Shown here one piece after another: positions 11,020-23,484 of a stretch of DNA of 60,048 bases (positions within the stretch are counted from its first letter, which is position 1; each line of letters opens with the position of its first letter). The notes beneath the pieces were generated by a model. The model saw nothing but the letters and a program-made list of their open reading frames with translations, made no database searches and had not been told where the DNA came from. The stretch comes from Haplomitrium mnioides (Eukaryota > Marchantiophyta > Haplomitriopsida > Calobryales): the NCBI GenBank assembly GCA_049999725.1, contig JBNGIS010029945.1, forward strand, positions 1 to 60,048. The letters are read 5' to 3'. The position numbers and the translations under genes were made by a program.

Positions 11020-11880
11020 GTATTGACTTATGGGTAGAGTTTGCTTTGCCTAGTGTTGTAATGACCAACCCGATGCCTCCTTCCGTTCTGAGAGTCCGCT
11101 TCAAATACAAGTCCTTCAAAAGATGACTTCGATGCTTGGCTTGATGACTTGAAAAATGCTGCAGTGGCAAGTGAGGAAAGCCATGTGAAAATCAGTATTT
11201 TGTCAGTGGTTTAGAAGGGAGAGGCACACCCCTAGTACAATGATTTGTCGGACAATATTAAAAGAGATTGGGGGGTCTTCAAGGCCGCATTCCTAGCTAA
11301 ATTTCGAGGAATTAGAGAAGAAACAGAGGCATTAATCAAGATGGGCCAGCTCTGAATGAAGAAGAAGGAATCTATAGGAAGATTCCTACAAAAATTCAAA
11401 AGCTCGAAAGCTGAATATGCTAGCCATCGACAGAATGTTGATAGCATGGTTCCTCGCAGCCCTGCCCAGAGGAATAGGGACTTGGGTAAGGCAAACAGAC
11501 CCTCAGACCCTTGAGGAGGCGGTAAATACGTCTCAATCCTATGTCAAAGTTGCGATCACTAGCTCCCGAAGAAAAACAAGAATAAAGTATGACTTCAAAG
11601 ATTCTTCCCACACTTCAAGAAGTGAAGAAGAGACAGACAAAAGTTCCGCATCCACTTCGGAGAGCGAAGGTGATTCGAATAGCAGTAGCTCGGAGGAGGA
11701 CAGAGCTTCCAGAAAAAAGAAACAGAGGAAAGAGCAAAAGAAAAAGAAGCAGGCCAAAGATTGAGGATTCCATCACCGTAGAGAGGCCCAGAAGAGGAAA
11801 TCAAAGAAAAGCAAGCCCGAACCTGAACCTAGCAGAAAGCAAGTGGGAAAGGATCAGATCGATGAATTAAGCACAAAGAT
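11020..11880 (+). pseudogene. Element A gag (capsid-like part)
   Basis: Across frameshifts and stops the region reads DDFDAWLDDLKNAAVASEESHVKIS, then GVFKAAFLAKFRGIREETEALIKMGQL and FLQKFKSSKAEYASHRQNVDSMV, a typical gypsy gag core. Next come a Ser/Glu-rich acidic segment (TSESEGDSNSSSSEEDR) and a Lys-rich tail. Element C has a clearly homologous gag on the opposite strand. Gag would form the virus-like particle in the cytoplasm. It cannot be made intact from this copy. Confidence 0.75.
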
Positions 11881-12205
11881 GGCAGCGATGAAAATCCTCT
11901 GGCGGGGATGAAACCTGAAGGTCGGCCGCTCCTAACTAGATGAGTGGGAGTGTGGTGCATCACGTGTAACAAGCATGGCCACTCTCCAAGAATGCTTTGC
12001 AAAGACCAACGTCATCCACTATATGAGGGAAGAGGCACTGGACTTCATGAGGGAAGAAGTCGATTATGTACTAGAGAAGGCCCCACAAATGGTGTACTAA
12101 ATCAACGGGAGGCCTCGCACCATGCTGAACAGGCCTGCACGAGTGAGCGAGGGCCAAGGAAGTAGGTGTGTTGTGACTAGACTGCCTCGAACGACCATCA
12201 TGGTT

Positions 12206-12340
12206 TGCTGGAATTGCGGCCAGCTAGGGCACATTTTCTCAAATTGTCCTGAACCCTAGAAAAGCAGTTATGGTCAGTCAACCGCATTGTATTTCCAATG
12301 GAAAAAGGAGGGGCATGTGGCTGTCAATTGCCCTCTCAAC
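12206..12340 (+). pseudogene. Element A gag zinc knuckles (one intact, one lost)
   Basis: 12206-12247 encodes CWNCGQLGHIFSNC, a perfect C-x2-C-x4-H-x4-C knuckle used for RNA binding. About 14 codons later a second copy reads YFQWKKEGHVAVNC, where the first two Cys have become Tyr and Trp, so it cannot hold zinc. A stop lies between them. Element C lacks this segment altogether. Confidence 0.8.
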
Positions 12341-13014
12341 CAAAGGCCCGAGGTAGCCCTTAACATAGGCATAAACCCTCCTCCACCTACAACAGTTAAT
12401 CTGGTAGAATTGGAAAAGGGGGAGGAAGTCCGGTAGGAAAAGGAGGAAGACAAAGCTGAGATGCCTAGATGGGAGACCCTAACCACTAAAGATTGTTATA
12501 GGGTGGTAACCCAAGCTGGAGCCAAGACCAAGAAGAAGAACCAGTGGAAGAATGAGCGGAAAGTTAAGAAGGAGGTGGCTCAAGGATCCTCATCGCGTAG
12601 CGATTCAGATTATCAGCAAGACAATCCAAAGTGGTTTTATCCCAAGCAACAAGACAACGTGAGGAAGCAACTGGAGACAATGGATGCATTGGAGGAAGAG
12701 GAGGCAACAATTGAGACCTTGAAGAAAGTCCAAAAATAACAGGAAGAGCCCAAAGAACTAGAGGCGAACATCACAACCAAAGTAGGAGAAATTAAACAAG
12801 TCCCCTACAGCATCCAGACTAATGTAAGGGATTGCCCAGTCACAACTACAGTAGGAGAACTGATCAAAGATAGCCTCTTGTACAGATGGCAACTAAAGGA
12901 ATTGCTGATGGGAGCCAAGAGGAGGAGGAGATTGCCCAGTGTAGGAGCTCAAGAGGATTTGCAATTAGTGTGCAAAGATAAAGGAGCTCCTGAAATTGAC
13001 ATCTAGATAGCGCG

Positions 13015-13420
13015 GTGCACATTGTCACTGGTTCTCGTAGACGGAGGGGTTGAGTCAACATCATGATTGAGGAGGTTGCCCACAAATTGGGATTTATGGA
13101 ATTCCAATCTACTACTTGGATCATGAGATTGGCAGATGGGTTCTGAGTTAAACCTTTAGGCTCCCTCCTCCAAGTGCCCACTTTCATCGGGGGCAAAAAA
13201 TTCAAGTTAAACTATCTTGTAATGCGTCCAGCTGGAGCCTCTCCATACCCAATGCTGATCAAAAGACATGGGCTATGTGGAGCCCGAGTCTTGTACAATT
13301 GGGGGAATTCCGCCCTGGTATTTGGTCTTGAAAAGACAGTGGTTCACTACGGACCGGTGTTGCATTTGGGGGAGACAAAAGCGGAAGAGGAGTATGATAG
13401 CGAGAGGTAAGAAGAGGAGG
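13015..13420 (+). pseudogene. Element A aspartic protease remnant
   Basis: The reading LSLVLVDGG (active-site D-x-G region) leads into KLGFMEFQSTTWIMRLADG, then GSLLQVPTFIGGKKFKLNYLV, PYPMLI and NWGNSALVFGLEKTVVHYGP. The second half matches the protease remnant of element C closely. Stops and a frameshift before LADG disable it. The pol sequence stops at 13701, where element C is inserted, and resumes at 26870. Confidence 0.7.
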
Positions 13421-13701
13421 AGGAATCAGAGTATCACTACTGGGTTCAAATGGTCAGGGAAGTTACAGAGGAAGACTTGTCGGAAGGAGTGGTGACAGTC
13501 AACCAAATAGAATTGGTCGAAGTTCATAGGGACACGGACCAGCATGATGAGGCCCCCAAAGTATTTTGCAAATGATGAGGCCTCTAAGGTCGGAAGAAAA
13601 GAGAGGTCTAAAGTGCCTCATCTGATGTAAACCGAAAAACAAGAAAAGCCCAAAATGTTTCATCGAATGTATGCAGAAGGCAAAGGAAAGTCCGAAGCGA
13701 C

Positions 13702-16700
13702 TATCACTCCCCTCCTTCAGGCCTTAACCTTCAAAGGTGCCACTTTGAAAGATAGGGGAGGACAAAACAGGGGAATAGGTTCTTTTGTGAGATGGCCTCA
13801 TGCAAGTTATATCTTTGAGACCTTACAGGATTCCTCTTCACCTTACAAGCCTATCTACGGATCAACAATCACTTCAGTAGCAATCCTGCTCATTCACCCT
13901 CAATGGCAGAATACACATATACATGGACCAAGGTATTTCTGAGGTAATCTGCAATATAAGTCAAGAGCTAAATCTAGACTCAAACACCTTGTGTACAAGA
14001 CAGGAGTAGAATACAATATCCAAAATACCTAGGAACAATGTCAATGGACCTCACCCCCCCTTCGTAGGGCTGTCCCAGGGTCCGAACAATTGAAATACCA
14101 GTATGCTCCTAGTCCAAAGTGTATCTTATAAAATACAAACAGAAATCAAATATAGCTAATACACACATACATAAATATATACACACATGTATTGCACTCC
14201 ACCAAAATTGCATGCCACATATAACCACATGGACTGGCCTTCCCAACAGACTTCTCTCCTCCTCAACTCACAATCCCAATCTTCCTTCAATCTCCCACGC
14301 ACACACTTCTTCTAGATAGTTTCTCAACTTCCCTCGCGAGAAGCCTTAGATTTACTTCCTTATGATTGGATGAGGATTTCTTTAACTTCCACCTCTGGAA
14401 GACAGTCATCTCGACTGGTGGCTACACACTCCACACCGAACCTCAAATGGATCTTCTCCGCAGTGCGTAGTGTCGTGTTGTGGTTCGGCTAATGCGTAAA
14501 AAAGTAACAAAATAATAGAGAAAAGTCATCTTCTTACTAGAGTTAAAATCAGATAAAAATATAGAAGCAACAACGAAACACTTTTCGAGAACCTTCTAGA
14601 AGAACAAAATTAGTATATGTCAGTGCTACATGGAAGATGTTATGAATATGGTAGGTAGCGAAATGGTCATCCTATTGGCTCTTTGACGATTCCCAAGATC
14701 GCAGTCAAAGATATTGTGAAGATAAAAGAAGAGAGAAAAAGGCAAAAAGAGGGGATTGAGGGGAAAAAACATTGAGATATCATTGAGAGATCAGTGCAAA
14801 ATCTTCAAGACATATCTAGAGGGAGTTCAAAGGGATATCAAATCTATTGGAACGAAGGGGTTTTGACGGTGGAGCTCAAGTTGCTTATAGGTCAAGACAC
14901 ATACGATGGATAGAGGATTGTTTGCTGCTTCTATCTTTCCTCTTTCGAATCCTTTCTTTGTTGGTTTGCATATTACTCCTCGAGATCATTTTTGACAGTG
15001 GATTGTCTATCACTTCGGTGATAATTTCTTGAATTCGGTTATGAACTCACCTATTCCAGTACTGTTGCATATTACCACCTATGAGGAGCGATGGGAATTC
15101 ATAATTTACATTCTCACCTGATTTGGAGTGGAGTTTTCTTGGGTCGTCTGGAAGGGATATGTTGGGTATATGGTGAATAGCCGACGATGAATGTTCGAGT
15201 GACTTCATCAACTTATGAAATGATGAAGGGAGGAAATTTTTTTGCTATTTTAACCTTATTTGTGCTTTTTTTTACAAAGGCATTTACTTAGAGTTGTTCT
15301 TATAACAAGTAAAAGGAAAGTTAACTTTCTTTTAGTAAAAACCCTAAAAGGAAGAGAGGAGGAAGTTGAGTTTCATGAAGGTTCAAGGAGTTTCCAGAGG
15401 AGAAGAAGTTCAAACCGGGTAGTAATCAAAAGCTCACAAAGAGTAGCATCCTTCTGTACAAAATTTTGAGTCATTTAGAGTTTAACACTCATATTTATGG
15501 GCAATTGAAGACGAAGGTGTTGAATTGAAGATAGGTTTATAGTTTGGGTGATTGCAATGTTGTTACGATGATTTTAGGAGAAAACAGAGTCCAATTAGAA
15601 AGCTGACAATAAGATCTATAGTTTTATATCAAATTGTGATGCATTTGGAGTTGAAGTCGATCTGTGAGAGCCGATTGAAGTTGAAGACACATTCTTGAGG
15701 TTCTTGAAAATTATTTTGCTTTCTACATTTGATTTATAACTTGTTTCTGTATACCAAGAGTAGTATAGAAGCTGAAACTTTGTGGAAAGCTAGAGTGGAG
15801 TGTGAAGAAGTTGTATATGAAATTTTGTGTCAAGATCATTCGAATCAAAAGATTTATTACTCGGGAAAGTTTATGAGTGTTGGGTTTTTTGTCTTTTAAC
15901 CAGAAATTGAGTTTCCGACTATGGAGAGCACTTCGCTGTGCATTTCTCACTAAACATTTGCACACAACTTTCTTAGGCAACCTGAATTCAAGATTGAGAG
16001 TTACAGATGGAACAACTTAGTAGATCTTACATTATACTTAACCGAAATTCGAGTACAAAGGAAATACAAATTGCTTACCTTTGCTTTGCTTAAGGGGAAT
16101 TGAAGCCACAAAGGCAAGAAGCACTCAATCTCTGCCAAATTTGCTTCATTTCAGCATCAAAGCTTCTACCTTTCACACAACATTCTCCACAGCCATATAC
16201 CTATGTATTTTCAGACCTAGATTACTGCCACACGACAGCGGGCACTAACGTAGCCATTCCCTTCTTGGCTCCACTTCAAAGATTAGACCAAGACACACTT
16301 CGAGCGTCTCTTGGATTGATGCTCCTGCACAGATGATGCTAAGATGACTCCAAGATCCCCCTTGGTAGCCTCTCCCAAATTTAAGACAAATAGGATCCCC
16401 TTCAGCTTCACGCATCGATTCACCTCCACTATTGGTCCACCTGCAGAAGTGAGTTCACCAGGATCGCCCAAGCCTCTAGAGCTCCCTGCCCAACGATTCT
16501 TAGCACCCCTCCAATCCACCTCCACCCCTACTAGCCCCCTGCACGAGTCCACTCGCCTCACGTAAACCTTCACTGGGATTCTTCCTTCCTTACCTTGTTG
16601 CATTTTCCTGTCCCAAGATCATTTGCGCGTCTCTAATTTGCATGCACAACAACCTGTTCAATGTCGTAGCCCCTCGATCAATACCCTCGTGCGCCCTTGC

Positions 16701-18925
16701 CTCTTGCGTGTCCATTCCACTTGAAAAGGTTGTTTTTCCTGTTAGCCATGTGTTCTAGACGTGGCGACACCTGTCCCGACTATTTCCAAAATGATCCAAG
16801 TACAACGGTCAATTCTGAGGTTCTCGGGGTTTGGTCCTCAATTTTTTGCGGACTGGTAGTCCGAAGAATTCTACAGAACAAAGTCTGAAGAATTCCGCAG
16901 AACCGAGTCCGAAGAATCCTACGGAACTGAGTTCGAAGAATTTCGTGGAACTTCGACGTTGACTTTCTTCCGCAGCCGCCGTCTGATGCCGTTTTCAACC
17001 TGGAAGTTAGACCGCCACCACTGACATGGATCCATAGTTGACCGCAGGCTCTGATCTGAAGGATTTCTCGGACAGGTGAGCTTGAAGGATCTCTCAGACT
17101 CTTGAGTTCAAGGCTTACTTTCTTCCACAACCGTCATCCGACGCTGTTTTCAACCTGGAAGTTGGACCGCCACGGCTGACCTAGATCTGTAGTTGATCGC
17201 AGGCTGTAATCCAAAGGATTTCTCGGACAGGTGAGTCTGAAGAATCCCTCGGACTCCTCAGTCCGAGGTTGACTTTCTTCCACAGCTGCCGTCCGACGCC
17301 ATTTTCAACCTACGAGTTGGCCTGCCACCGCTAGCCTGGATTCGTAGTTCACCAAGGGCTATGATTCAAGGGATTCCTTGGATAGGTGAGTCTGAAAAAC
17401 CCCTCAAACTCTTCAATCCGAGGTTGACTTTCTTCTGCAGTCGCCGTCCGACACTGTTTTCAACTTGGAAGTTGGACCGCCATATTGACCTGGGTTTCGA
17501 AGTTGACCGTGGAGAGATTCCGAAGTATTCCTCAGATAGGGAGTCTGAAGGAAACCTCATAACCTCTGGGCTCACAGGTTATTTGGTTCCTCAGGATGCC
17601 GTCCGATGTTGTCTTCCAATTGAAGGTTGGACCGCCGCGTTGACCTGAAATCCGAAGTTGACCGCGGAGAGATTTTGAAGTACTTCTTGGACATGGAGTC
17701 CAAAGAAAACCTCATAACCTCTGGGCTCGTAGTTGACTTGGTTCCTCATGGTGCCGTCTGACGCCGTCTTCCAACTGGAAGTTGGACCGCCGCACTGACC
17801 TGAGTTCCAAAGTTGACCACGGAGAGATTCTGAAGTATTCCTCGGACAGGGAGTCCGAAGAAAACCTCGTAACCTCTTGGCCCGCAATTGACTTGGTTCT
17901 CCAAGATGCCTCTGACGCCGTCTTCCAACTGAAAGTTGGACCGCCACTAGATCTTGGGTTCTGATGTTGACCAACAAACTGCAGAGTCCGAAGTCAACCA
18001 TGGGACTGGAGTATGAAAATTTCCACGGGACTGGAGTCCGAAGATTTCCGCGGGACTAGAGTGCAAAGATTTATGTGGAACTAGAGTGCGAGGATTTCTG
18101 CTGGACTGGAGTCTGAGGATTTCCAAGGGACTTGAGTCTGAGCATTTCCATGGAACTGGAGTTTGAAGATTTTCGTGGGACTGGAGTCCAAGGATGAACT
18201 GATCTGAAAGGACCTAGTCCGCGCCTTCCTTCAGAAACGCTCCCGCCCTCTCCTTCTCCAAAGACTTTCTTAGAAACCGCCGAGTAGATTGTCAGGAGTC
18301 CGAAAAGGATCTGGGTCCTAGTGAGATCCATCCATGAAACAGAGCGTCCCCCAATCCTCTAGCTCGTCGCTGCCTCACGCGGATCTTTGCCTTTGCCCTC
18401 TTGATTCCAAACGTTTGTTTCTCAAAGTGTATGCTGTAGCATTTTACCTTACCCACGGTCCTTTCCCTCTGTTGTCAATCTTTGATCTCCACCCTACGCC
18501 TATGGTCCTCCTCATCTGGTCCTCGATCCTTCTCCACTTTCGAGGTCGTCCTTCCTTCCTCTTCTCCACTTATTGCCTCTAGCGAGTGTTATGTTCCTAT
18601 CTGCTCTGGCCCTGATCGCATTTCAATAATGCTCATAAGATCTCTTCCGCTTCCTTCAATTTTTAGTGGTGCCCCCATTTGCCGGCTGACACATCTCCAT
18701 TTTCCAATTCCAAAGTGATCTCACAAGCTCTTCTTCTATCGACCTCCCTTCCTTCCTTGCCACAGCCCAATTCCACTCCTCGGATCTAGACGATCCACTT
18801 GTACTTGTTGATAGGAGTTGATCCGCTACTTCCGAGTTACTTTAACACTTACAAGAGGAGAATTGCTCCAATGTCGCCTCCACTTCTATGGGTTCTTCCA
18901 TAGTACCTCATGTCACCGGCTAACA
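13702..18925 (-). repeat. 3' LTR of element C, split by solo LTR D
   Basis: 13702-14470 matches 23485-24255 and 16238-18925 matches 24250-26864. Removing solo LTR D leaves 3457 bp, close to the 3380 bp of the 5' LTR. The stretch 16850-18200 is rich in GTCCGAAG words and GAAGTTGGACCGCC modules, like the partner LTR. Confidence 0.88.
14471..16237 (+). mobile_element. Solo LTR D, 1767 bp (same family as element G)
   Basis: It starts TGTCGTGTTGTGG and ends CCACACGACA, a perfect 8-bp terminal inverted repeat TGTCGTGT/ACACGACA. It interrupts the LTR of C between cgcagtgcg and gcactaacg, which are contiguous in other copies. Its body aligns with the reverse complement of 55573-57324, the LTR of element G (for example the shared cacttcggtgat, tcacctatg and cctaaaag segments). 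The flanking bases CGTAG and GCGGG no longer form a clean duplication. It has no coding capacity. Confidence 0.87.
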
Positions 18926-18928
18926 AAA

Positions 18929-18939
18929 CTCCCTTTTTT
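18929..18939 (-). promoter_or_regulatory. Polypurine tract of element C
   Basis: On the minus strand AAAAAAGGGAG lies three bases before TGTTAGCCGG, the start of the 3' LTR. This is where plus-strand DNA synthesis is primed in LTR elements. Element A has a matching tract at 29940-29950. Confidence 0.7.
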
Positions 18940-19144
18940 AGCATGAAGTGTCCCCTCGAATACCCTCCTCCATTCCACTCTGCTTGTTGTCTCCTTCGAA
19001 GTGTCCGTTGCTTGGCTAGATACAAAGTTGTTGTAGCGCAATTGCACAAACACTCACACACTCCCATACTAAACACTCATATACTCACACCTACCAAATT
19101 AGAACCCTCAAACGGATGGACCCTAGTTCCCCTCCATCTTCCTC

Positions 19145-20430
19145 CTAGTTCACGTATCTTTTGAGGCAGGCGAAATGAACTCGATTTGCAAACTTCTGCC
19201 CCTCCAATGTTTCTAATTCCGCGGACCCGTTTTGATACAACCTCTGCAAAACAAAGGGACCCATCCACCTAGTGAAAACAAAGGGACCCATCCACCTAGT
19301 GTGTAACTTCCCTCGGAAGGGTACAAATCGATTGTCATACAACAAGATCGGGTTCCCCTTCCAAAGATCTGTTGGTTTTAGGCCCTTATCATGTTGTTGC
19401 TTCCGCAATCTCTGGTGGTGCTCCAACCTCCCCTAGGCTTGCTCCCTTGCTTCCTCCAAGCTCTCCAGCTGATATAACCTTTCCCTCCTGCTCTGATCCT
19501 CTGTCATCCTTCCCTCCTCCAAAAGTCTTCTAGTGGGCACTTTGTACTCCACTAGTACTAGGGCATGTTGTTCGAAGACTAGGAAATAGGAGCAGTGGCC
19601 GGTGGTGGTCTTATAGGCCAGGTTGTAGGTGTGTGTTGCTGTGAGCAATTTGAGATCCTAATCGGCCTTATTTGCTGCCACTGTCTTGCTAAGGATCTTG
19701 CCTATGATCCCATTTGCCTTCTTTGTTAGCCCATTAGCCTTCGTATGATAAGCCGTGGTGCGACGGTGTTTGACCATATATCTTGAGGTCAGGTCCTTGA
19801 TTACCTGCTTGATGAAGTACGTATCGTGGTCACTCACCAGCTCTAATGGGGGCACAAACTTGCAAAACATCTACTCATACAAGAAGGCAGCCACCATTTT
19901 TGCATCATCCTTCTGGGTGGCTTTGGCTTCCACCTATTTCGTGGCGTAATCCATGGCTAGCAGAATGTACCTGTTGCCCTTGCGGGTGGATGGTGCAATC
20001 AGCCCGATGAAATCGATTCTCCATTTTTCAAAGGGTGTCAAGGGGATAACTGGGACCAAGGGGTGATGCTTGTTAGATGTTGGCCTTCCCATCCTCTAGC
20101 AAGCGTCGAATCTCTTCACCCAGAAGTGCACATCCTTCTGCAACATGGGCCACTAGTACCATGCATCCTGAATTTTTCTTACTGTAACATCCACTGCAAA
20201 ATGGCCCCTCACTTCCTCTCCGTGCAAGGCTTGCATCACCACTATGGATTGGTCTCGCTCTATGCATCTTCTAATCATTCCATCATAGCCCCGCTTATGC
20301 AACACTCCTTTTATCAACAGGTACAGTTTCATCCTTCGGAGGAACACTACAGCTTCCTCTCTACTGCTGCCCTTCGGAATTTTGGCTGAAATGAGGAATT
20401 CGGTTATGGTGGTATAATCCATGGGCTTTC
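19145..20430 (-). pseudogene. Element C integrase remnant
   Basis: Reading down the minus strand: MIRRCIERDQSIVVMQALHGEEVRGHF and WYWWPMLQKDVHFWVKRFDAC (zinc-binding HHCC region, last Cys before a stop), then PFEKWRIDFIG and NRYILLAMDYATK (catalytic core start), LVSDHDTYF (second catalytic Asp), KHRRTTAYHTKANGLTKKANG (catalytic Glu of the usual GQxE replaced) and finally the basic C-terminal part. Element A encodes the same protein at 28500-29740. Multiple in-frame stops make it inactive. Confidence 0.8.
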
Positions 20431-20594
20431 AGGCTATGATCTGGAACAGATCCTCATCCGAAAAATCATCATTTACCTCCTTCTAGTTGAGCGTCCCAGC
20501 CACCCGGGAGAAGAAATCGACATTGTTGTGCTTCTTCCGATTTGATCTGCACTTCAAAGTCAAACTCTTGCAGGAGAAGCACCCACCGCGCAAT

Positions 20595-21830
20595 CTAGCC
20601 TTTCATATTAGGCTTATTCACCATGTACTTGAGAGCATTGTGAGTGGTGTGAAAGATCACCTTGCAATGCAACAGATAATGGCTGAGTTTCTTCAAGGCA
20701 TAGATGATTCCCAAGGCTTCCCGATCGGTGGTAGAGTAATTCTTCTCTGTTGGGGCCAGTAGCTTGCTGGCAAAGTAAATCAGATGGTTCATGCCCTTCT
20801 CATTCATCTGGCTCAAAACTGCCCCGATGCAGAAGCCGGACACATCAATCATGACGTGGAATTCTTTCCTCCAACTAGGCGGTACAAGTACGGAGGCACT
20901 TGCCAGTCGCCTCTTCAACTCTTGGAAGCTCGCCAGCCTCTCGGGGGTGGCTTCAAATGTGCTGCCTCCCTTGGTCATTTGGGTGAGAAGTAAGGCCACT
21001 GAGGCAAACTGATCGATGAATCTCTGATAGTAGCCCATGCACCCCAAGAAGACTTGCACCTCTTTCAGGTTGGTGGGAAAGGACACATTCATCCAGATGG
21101 CAATTTTTTCTTGGTCTACCTCAATGCCTTGACAGGAAATCCTGTGCCCAAAGAGTATCCCTTCCTTCACTCCAAAAAAACACTTGCTTGGGTGTAATCT
21201 TAGCCCCATCTCCCTGCAACATTGTAGGCTGAGCCTCACATCCCGCTCATGATCGCAAAGCTTCCCATACACTACAAAATTATCTATAAAGATCTCTAGG
21301 AACTTCCTAAGGTAATCGTGGAAGATGTTCATCATCATCCACTGAAAGGAACTCAGTGTGTTGCAGATTCCAAAAGGCAAACACCCCTCACTCTGTGGTG
21401 AATGTCGTCTTTAACTGATCCTCCTCTCGGATCGAGATCTGGTTGTACCCGGAATATCCATCCAAGAAGTTGTAGATTTCTTGTACTACCACCAAATCTA
21501 GCACCCCGTCCATGGATGACAGCGGGTAGTGGTCCTTTTTTGTGGCCTTATTTAGCTTTCGGAAATCCTGGCACACTCGGATCTTCCGTTCCCCATCCTG
21601 CCCAACCTTCTTGGGCACCACCACCAGTGGAGACACCCATTCACTATTTAAAATCGGGTAGATGAAATCCGCCTCTTGCAATTTGTCAATTTCCTCCTTC
21701 ACGAGCAAGGAGAATCGGGGGTTCAACCAGTACTGGCATTGCCTTACAGGGATTGCTGCGGGTTCCAAGTCAATTTTGTGTTCCCCCAATTCCCTCGGGA
21801 CTCCCTTCAGATCCACATAACTCCAAGCAA
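20595..21830 (-). pseudogene. Element C reverse transcriptase and RNase H remnant
   Basis: The RT part reads NPRFSLLVKEEIDKLQEADFIYP, SEWVSPLVVVPKK, KIRVCQDFRKLN and FLDGYSGYNQISIREEDQLKTTF. A frameshift follows near 21385, then MPFGICNT and the active-site segment FLEIFIDNFVVYGK, where FIDD has become FIDN. RNase H landmarks follow: HVMIDVSGFCIGAVLSQ, NYSTTDREALGIIYALKKLSHYLL, and FHTTHNALKYMV, where the usual DHN has become THN. Order and spacing match element A (27060-28470). Confidence 0.85.
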
Positions 21831-22289
21831 AGGCGTCGATGAAATTTGTGAGGAGATGGGTGATGGCTCGCTCCTCTTCTTCAGGTAATTCAAAGCCAAT
21901 ATGGAATTTCCGTCCCTCCTAGACAACCTCTTGTTTGTGCTGTGAATCCCGCACTACCCCCAGCTCCTTCCTCCATTGTGCTCTGCCTTCTTGCATTAAG
22001 GTCACCAATCGCAACCCCCCTTCTGCCTTGAGAAACTCTTCGGACTTCTCTAGGTCCTCTCCTTGCATCCGATGAGACACTTCAGACCTCTCTTTTCTTT
22101 CGGCCTTAGTGCCCTCATCCCCTGCAAGATTTTTGGTAGATCCCCTCAAACTGTGCTATGTCTCCGTGCACTCTACTAGCTCAATCTGGTTGATAGACAC
22201 CACCCTTTCTTCAAACAGATCCTCCTCTGTGGCCTTACTGACCATTTGGACCCACTAGTGGCACTTCGATTCCTCCTCCTCTTCGGACC

Positions 22290-22580
22290 ACTCACTGTCG
22301 TACTCCTCTTCTGATGCATCTCTCCGTGATGTGGAATCGGTCCATAGTGAACCACAGTTTTCTGAAGGCCAAATACTAAGGTCGAGTTTCCCCAATTATG
22401 CAGAACTCGGGCCTCATATAGCCAAGGTCTTCCAATTAGCATTGGGTATGGAGATGCTCTGGCTGGCCGCATGACAAGGTAATTCAATTTTAATTCCTTG
22501 CCTCCGATGAAGATGGGTACTCGGAGTAAGGAGCCTATCGGTTTCACCTGGGACCCATCTGCCAACCTCATGATCCTGGC
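22290..22580 (-). pseudogene. Element C truncated protease remnant fused to gag
   Basis: An open frame joins the acidic/basic gag tail (SSKEDISSRRKKKRS) directly to the middle of the protease (IMRLADGSQVKPIGSLL and onward to NWGNSTLVFGLQKTVVHYGP). In element A these points are about 1.4 kb apart and enclose the zinc knuckles and the active-site LVDGG. The junction is near 22575-22590. The loss matches the 1378-bp length difference between the two internal regions, so this is an internal deletion carried by C. Confidence 0.8.
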
Positions 22581-22582
22581 TA

Positions 22583-23340
22583 TGGATCTTTTTTTCTTCC
22601 TTCGGGATGATATGTCCTCCTTTGAGCTGTTGCTGTCCGAGTCACCCTCGCTCTGGGAGGTGGACGCGGAACTCTCATCCATCTTCTCTCTGCTATCGGA
22701 AGTGTCCGAAGAGTCTTCGGACTCATACTTTGCTCTTGCTTTCCTTCAAGAGCTCGTGATCGCAGCCGTGACGTGGGATCGAGCTGCATTAACCGCCTCC
22801 TCAAGAGTTTGAGGGTCTGTCTGCCTTACCCAGGTCCCTATGCCTCTAGGCAGGGCTGCAAGGAACCACGATGTCAGCATTCCATCAGTGGTTGGTGGAT
22901 TCAGCTTCCGAGCAACCTTTTTGAATCTCTAGAGGAATTTTCTCACGGATTCCTTTTTCTTCATCCTGAGCTGACCCATTTTGATCAACGCCTCTATTTC
23001 CTCCCCGATCCCCCTGAATTCAGCAATGAAGGAGGCTTTGAATGATCTCTAGTCCCTCTTGACATTGTTTGGCAGATCCTTGTACCAGGGTTGTGCCTTC
23101 CCCTTTCAGGACCGCTGGCAAAATTCTGATTTTAACATGGCTTTCTCCATTCGCTGCTGCGGTAATCTCTAGATTATCAAGCCAGACGTCGGGGTCATCC
23201 TTCAGACACCCTTTGAAGGACTTGTACTTGAACCTACCCCTCAGCCCAAAAGTCAGTACCAGGTTGGCCATCACAACTCTCGGCAAGGCCAACTCCACCC
23301 ACAATTTGATCTCTGCCTCCACTCTTCCTCAACTAGCTCT
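22583..23340 (-). pseudogene. Element C gag remnant
   Basis: The minus strand reads KLWVELALPRVVMANLVLTFG, FKYKSFKGCLKDDPDVWLDNLEITAAANGES, then GIGEEIEALIKMGQLRMKKKES, WFLAALPRGIGTWVRQTDPQ and TLEEAVNAARSHVTAAI before an acidic Ser/Glu run. It parallels the gag of A but is better preserved. There are scattered stops. Confidence 0.78.
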
Positions 23341-23459
23341 CAATTGGGGTGCTTGGTTTCTCGGAATTCTCCACCCCTACACAATTTGACTTTAGGGTCC
23401 TTGGTGCACAAAGTGATAACTTGGCATCAGGTTGGTCTAAGGTTTCTACAAACCTTTCG

Positions 23460-23476
23460 TCCTACTTCTAGCGCCA
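23460..23476 (-). promoter_or_regulatory. Candidate primer-binding site of element C
   Basis: On the minus strand TGGCGCTAGAAGTAGG begins eight bases after the LTR end TGACA, the same layout as in element A. Confidence 0.6.
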
Positions 23477-23484
23477 AAAGTGTA

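Noticed and set aside
14119-14319. Small open frame in LTR C
   Set aside because: Part of an LTR with a broken counterpart at 23900-24100; no motif.
14461-14480. TAGTG at the left end of solo LTR D as a CACTA transposon terminus
   Set aside because: CACTA elements start with CACTA, not TAGTG, and the segment aligns with a gypsy LTR with TGTCGTGT/ACACGACA ends.
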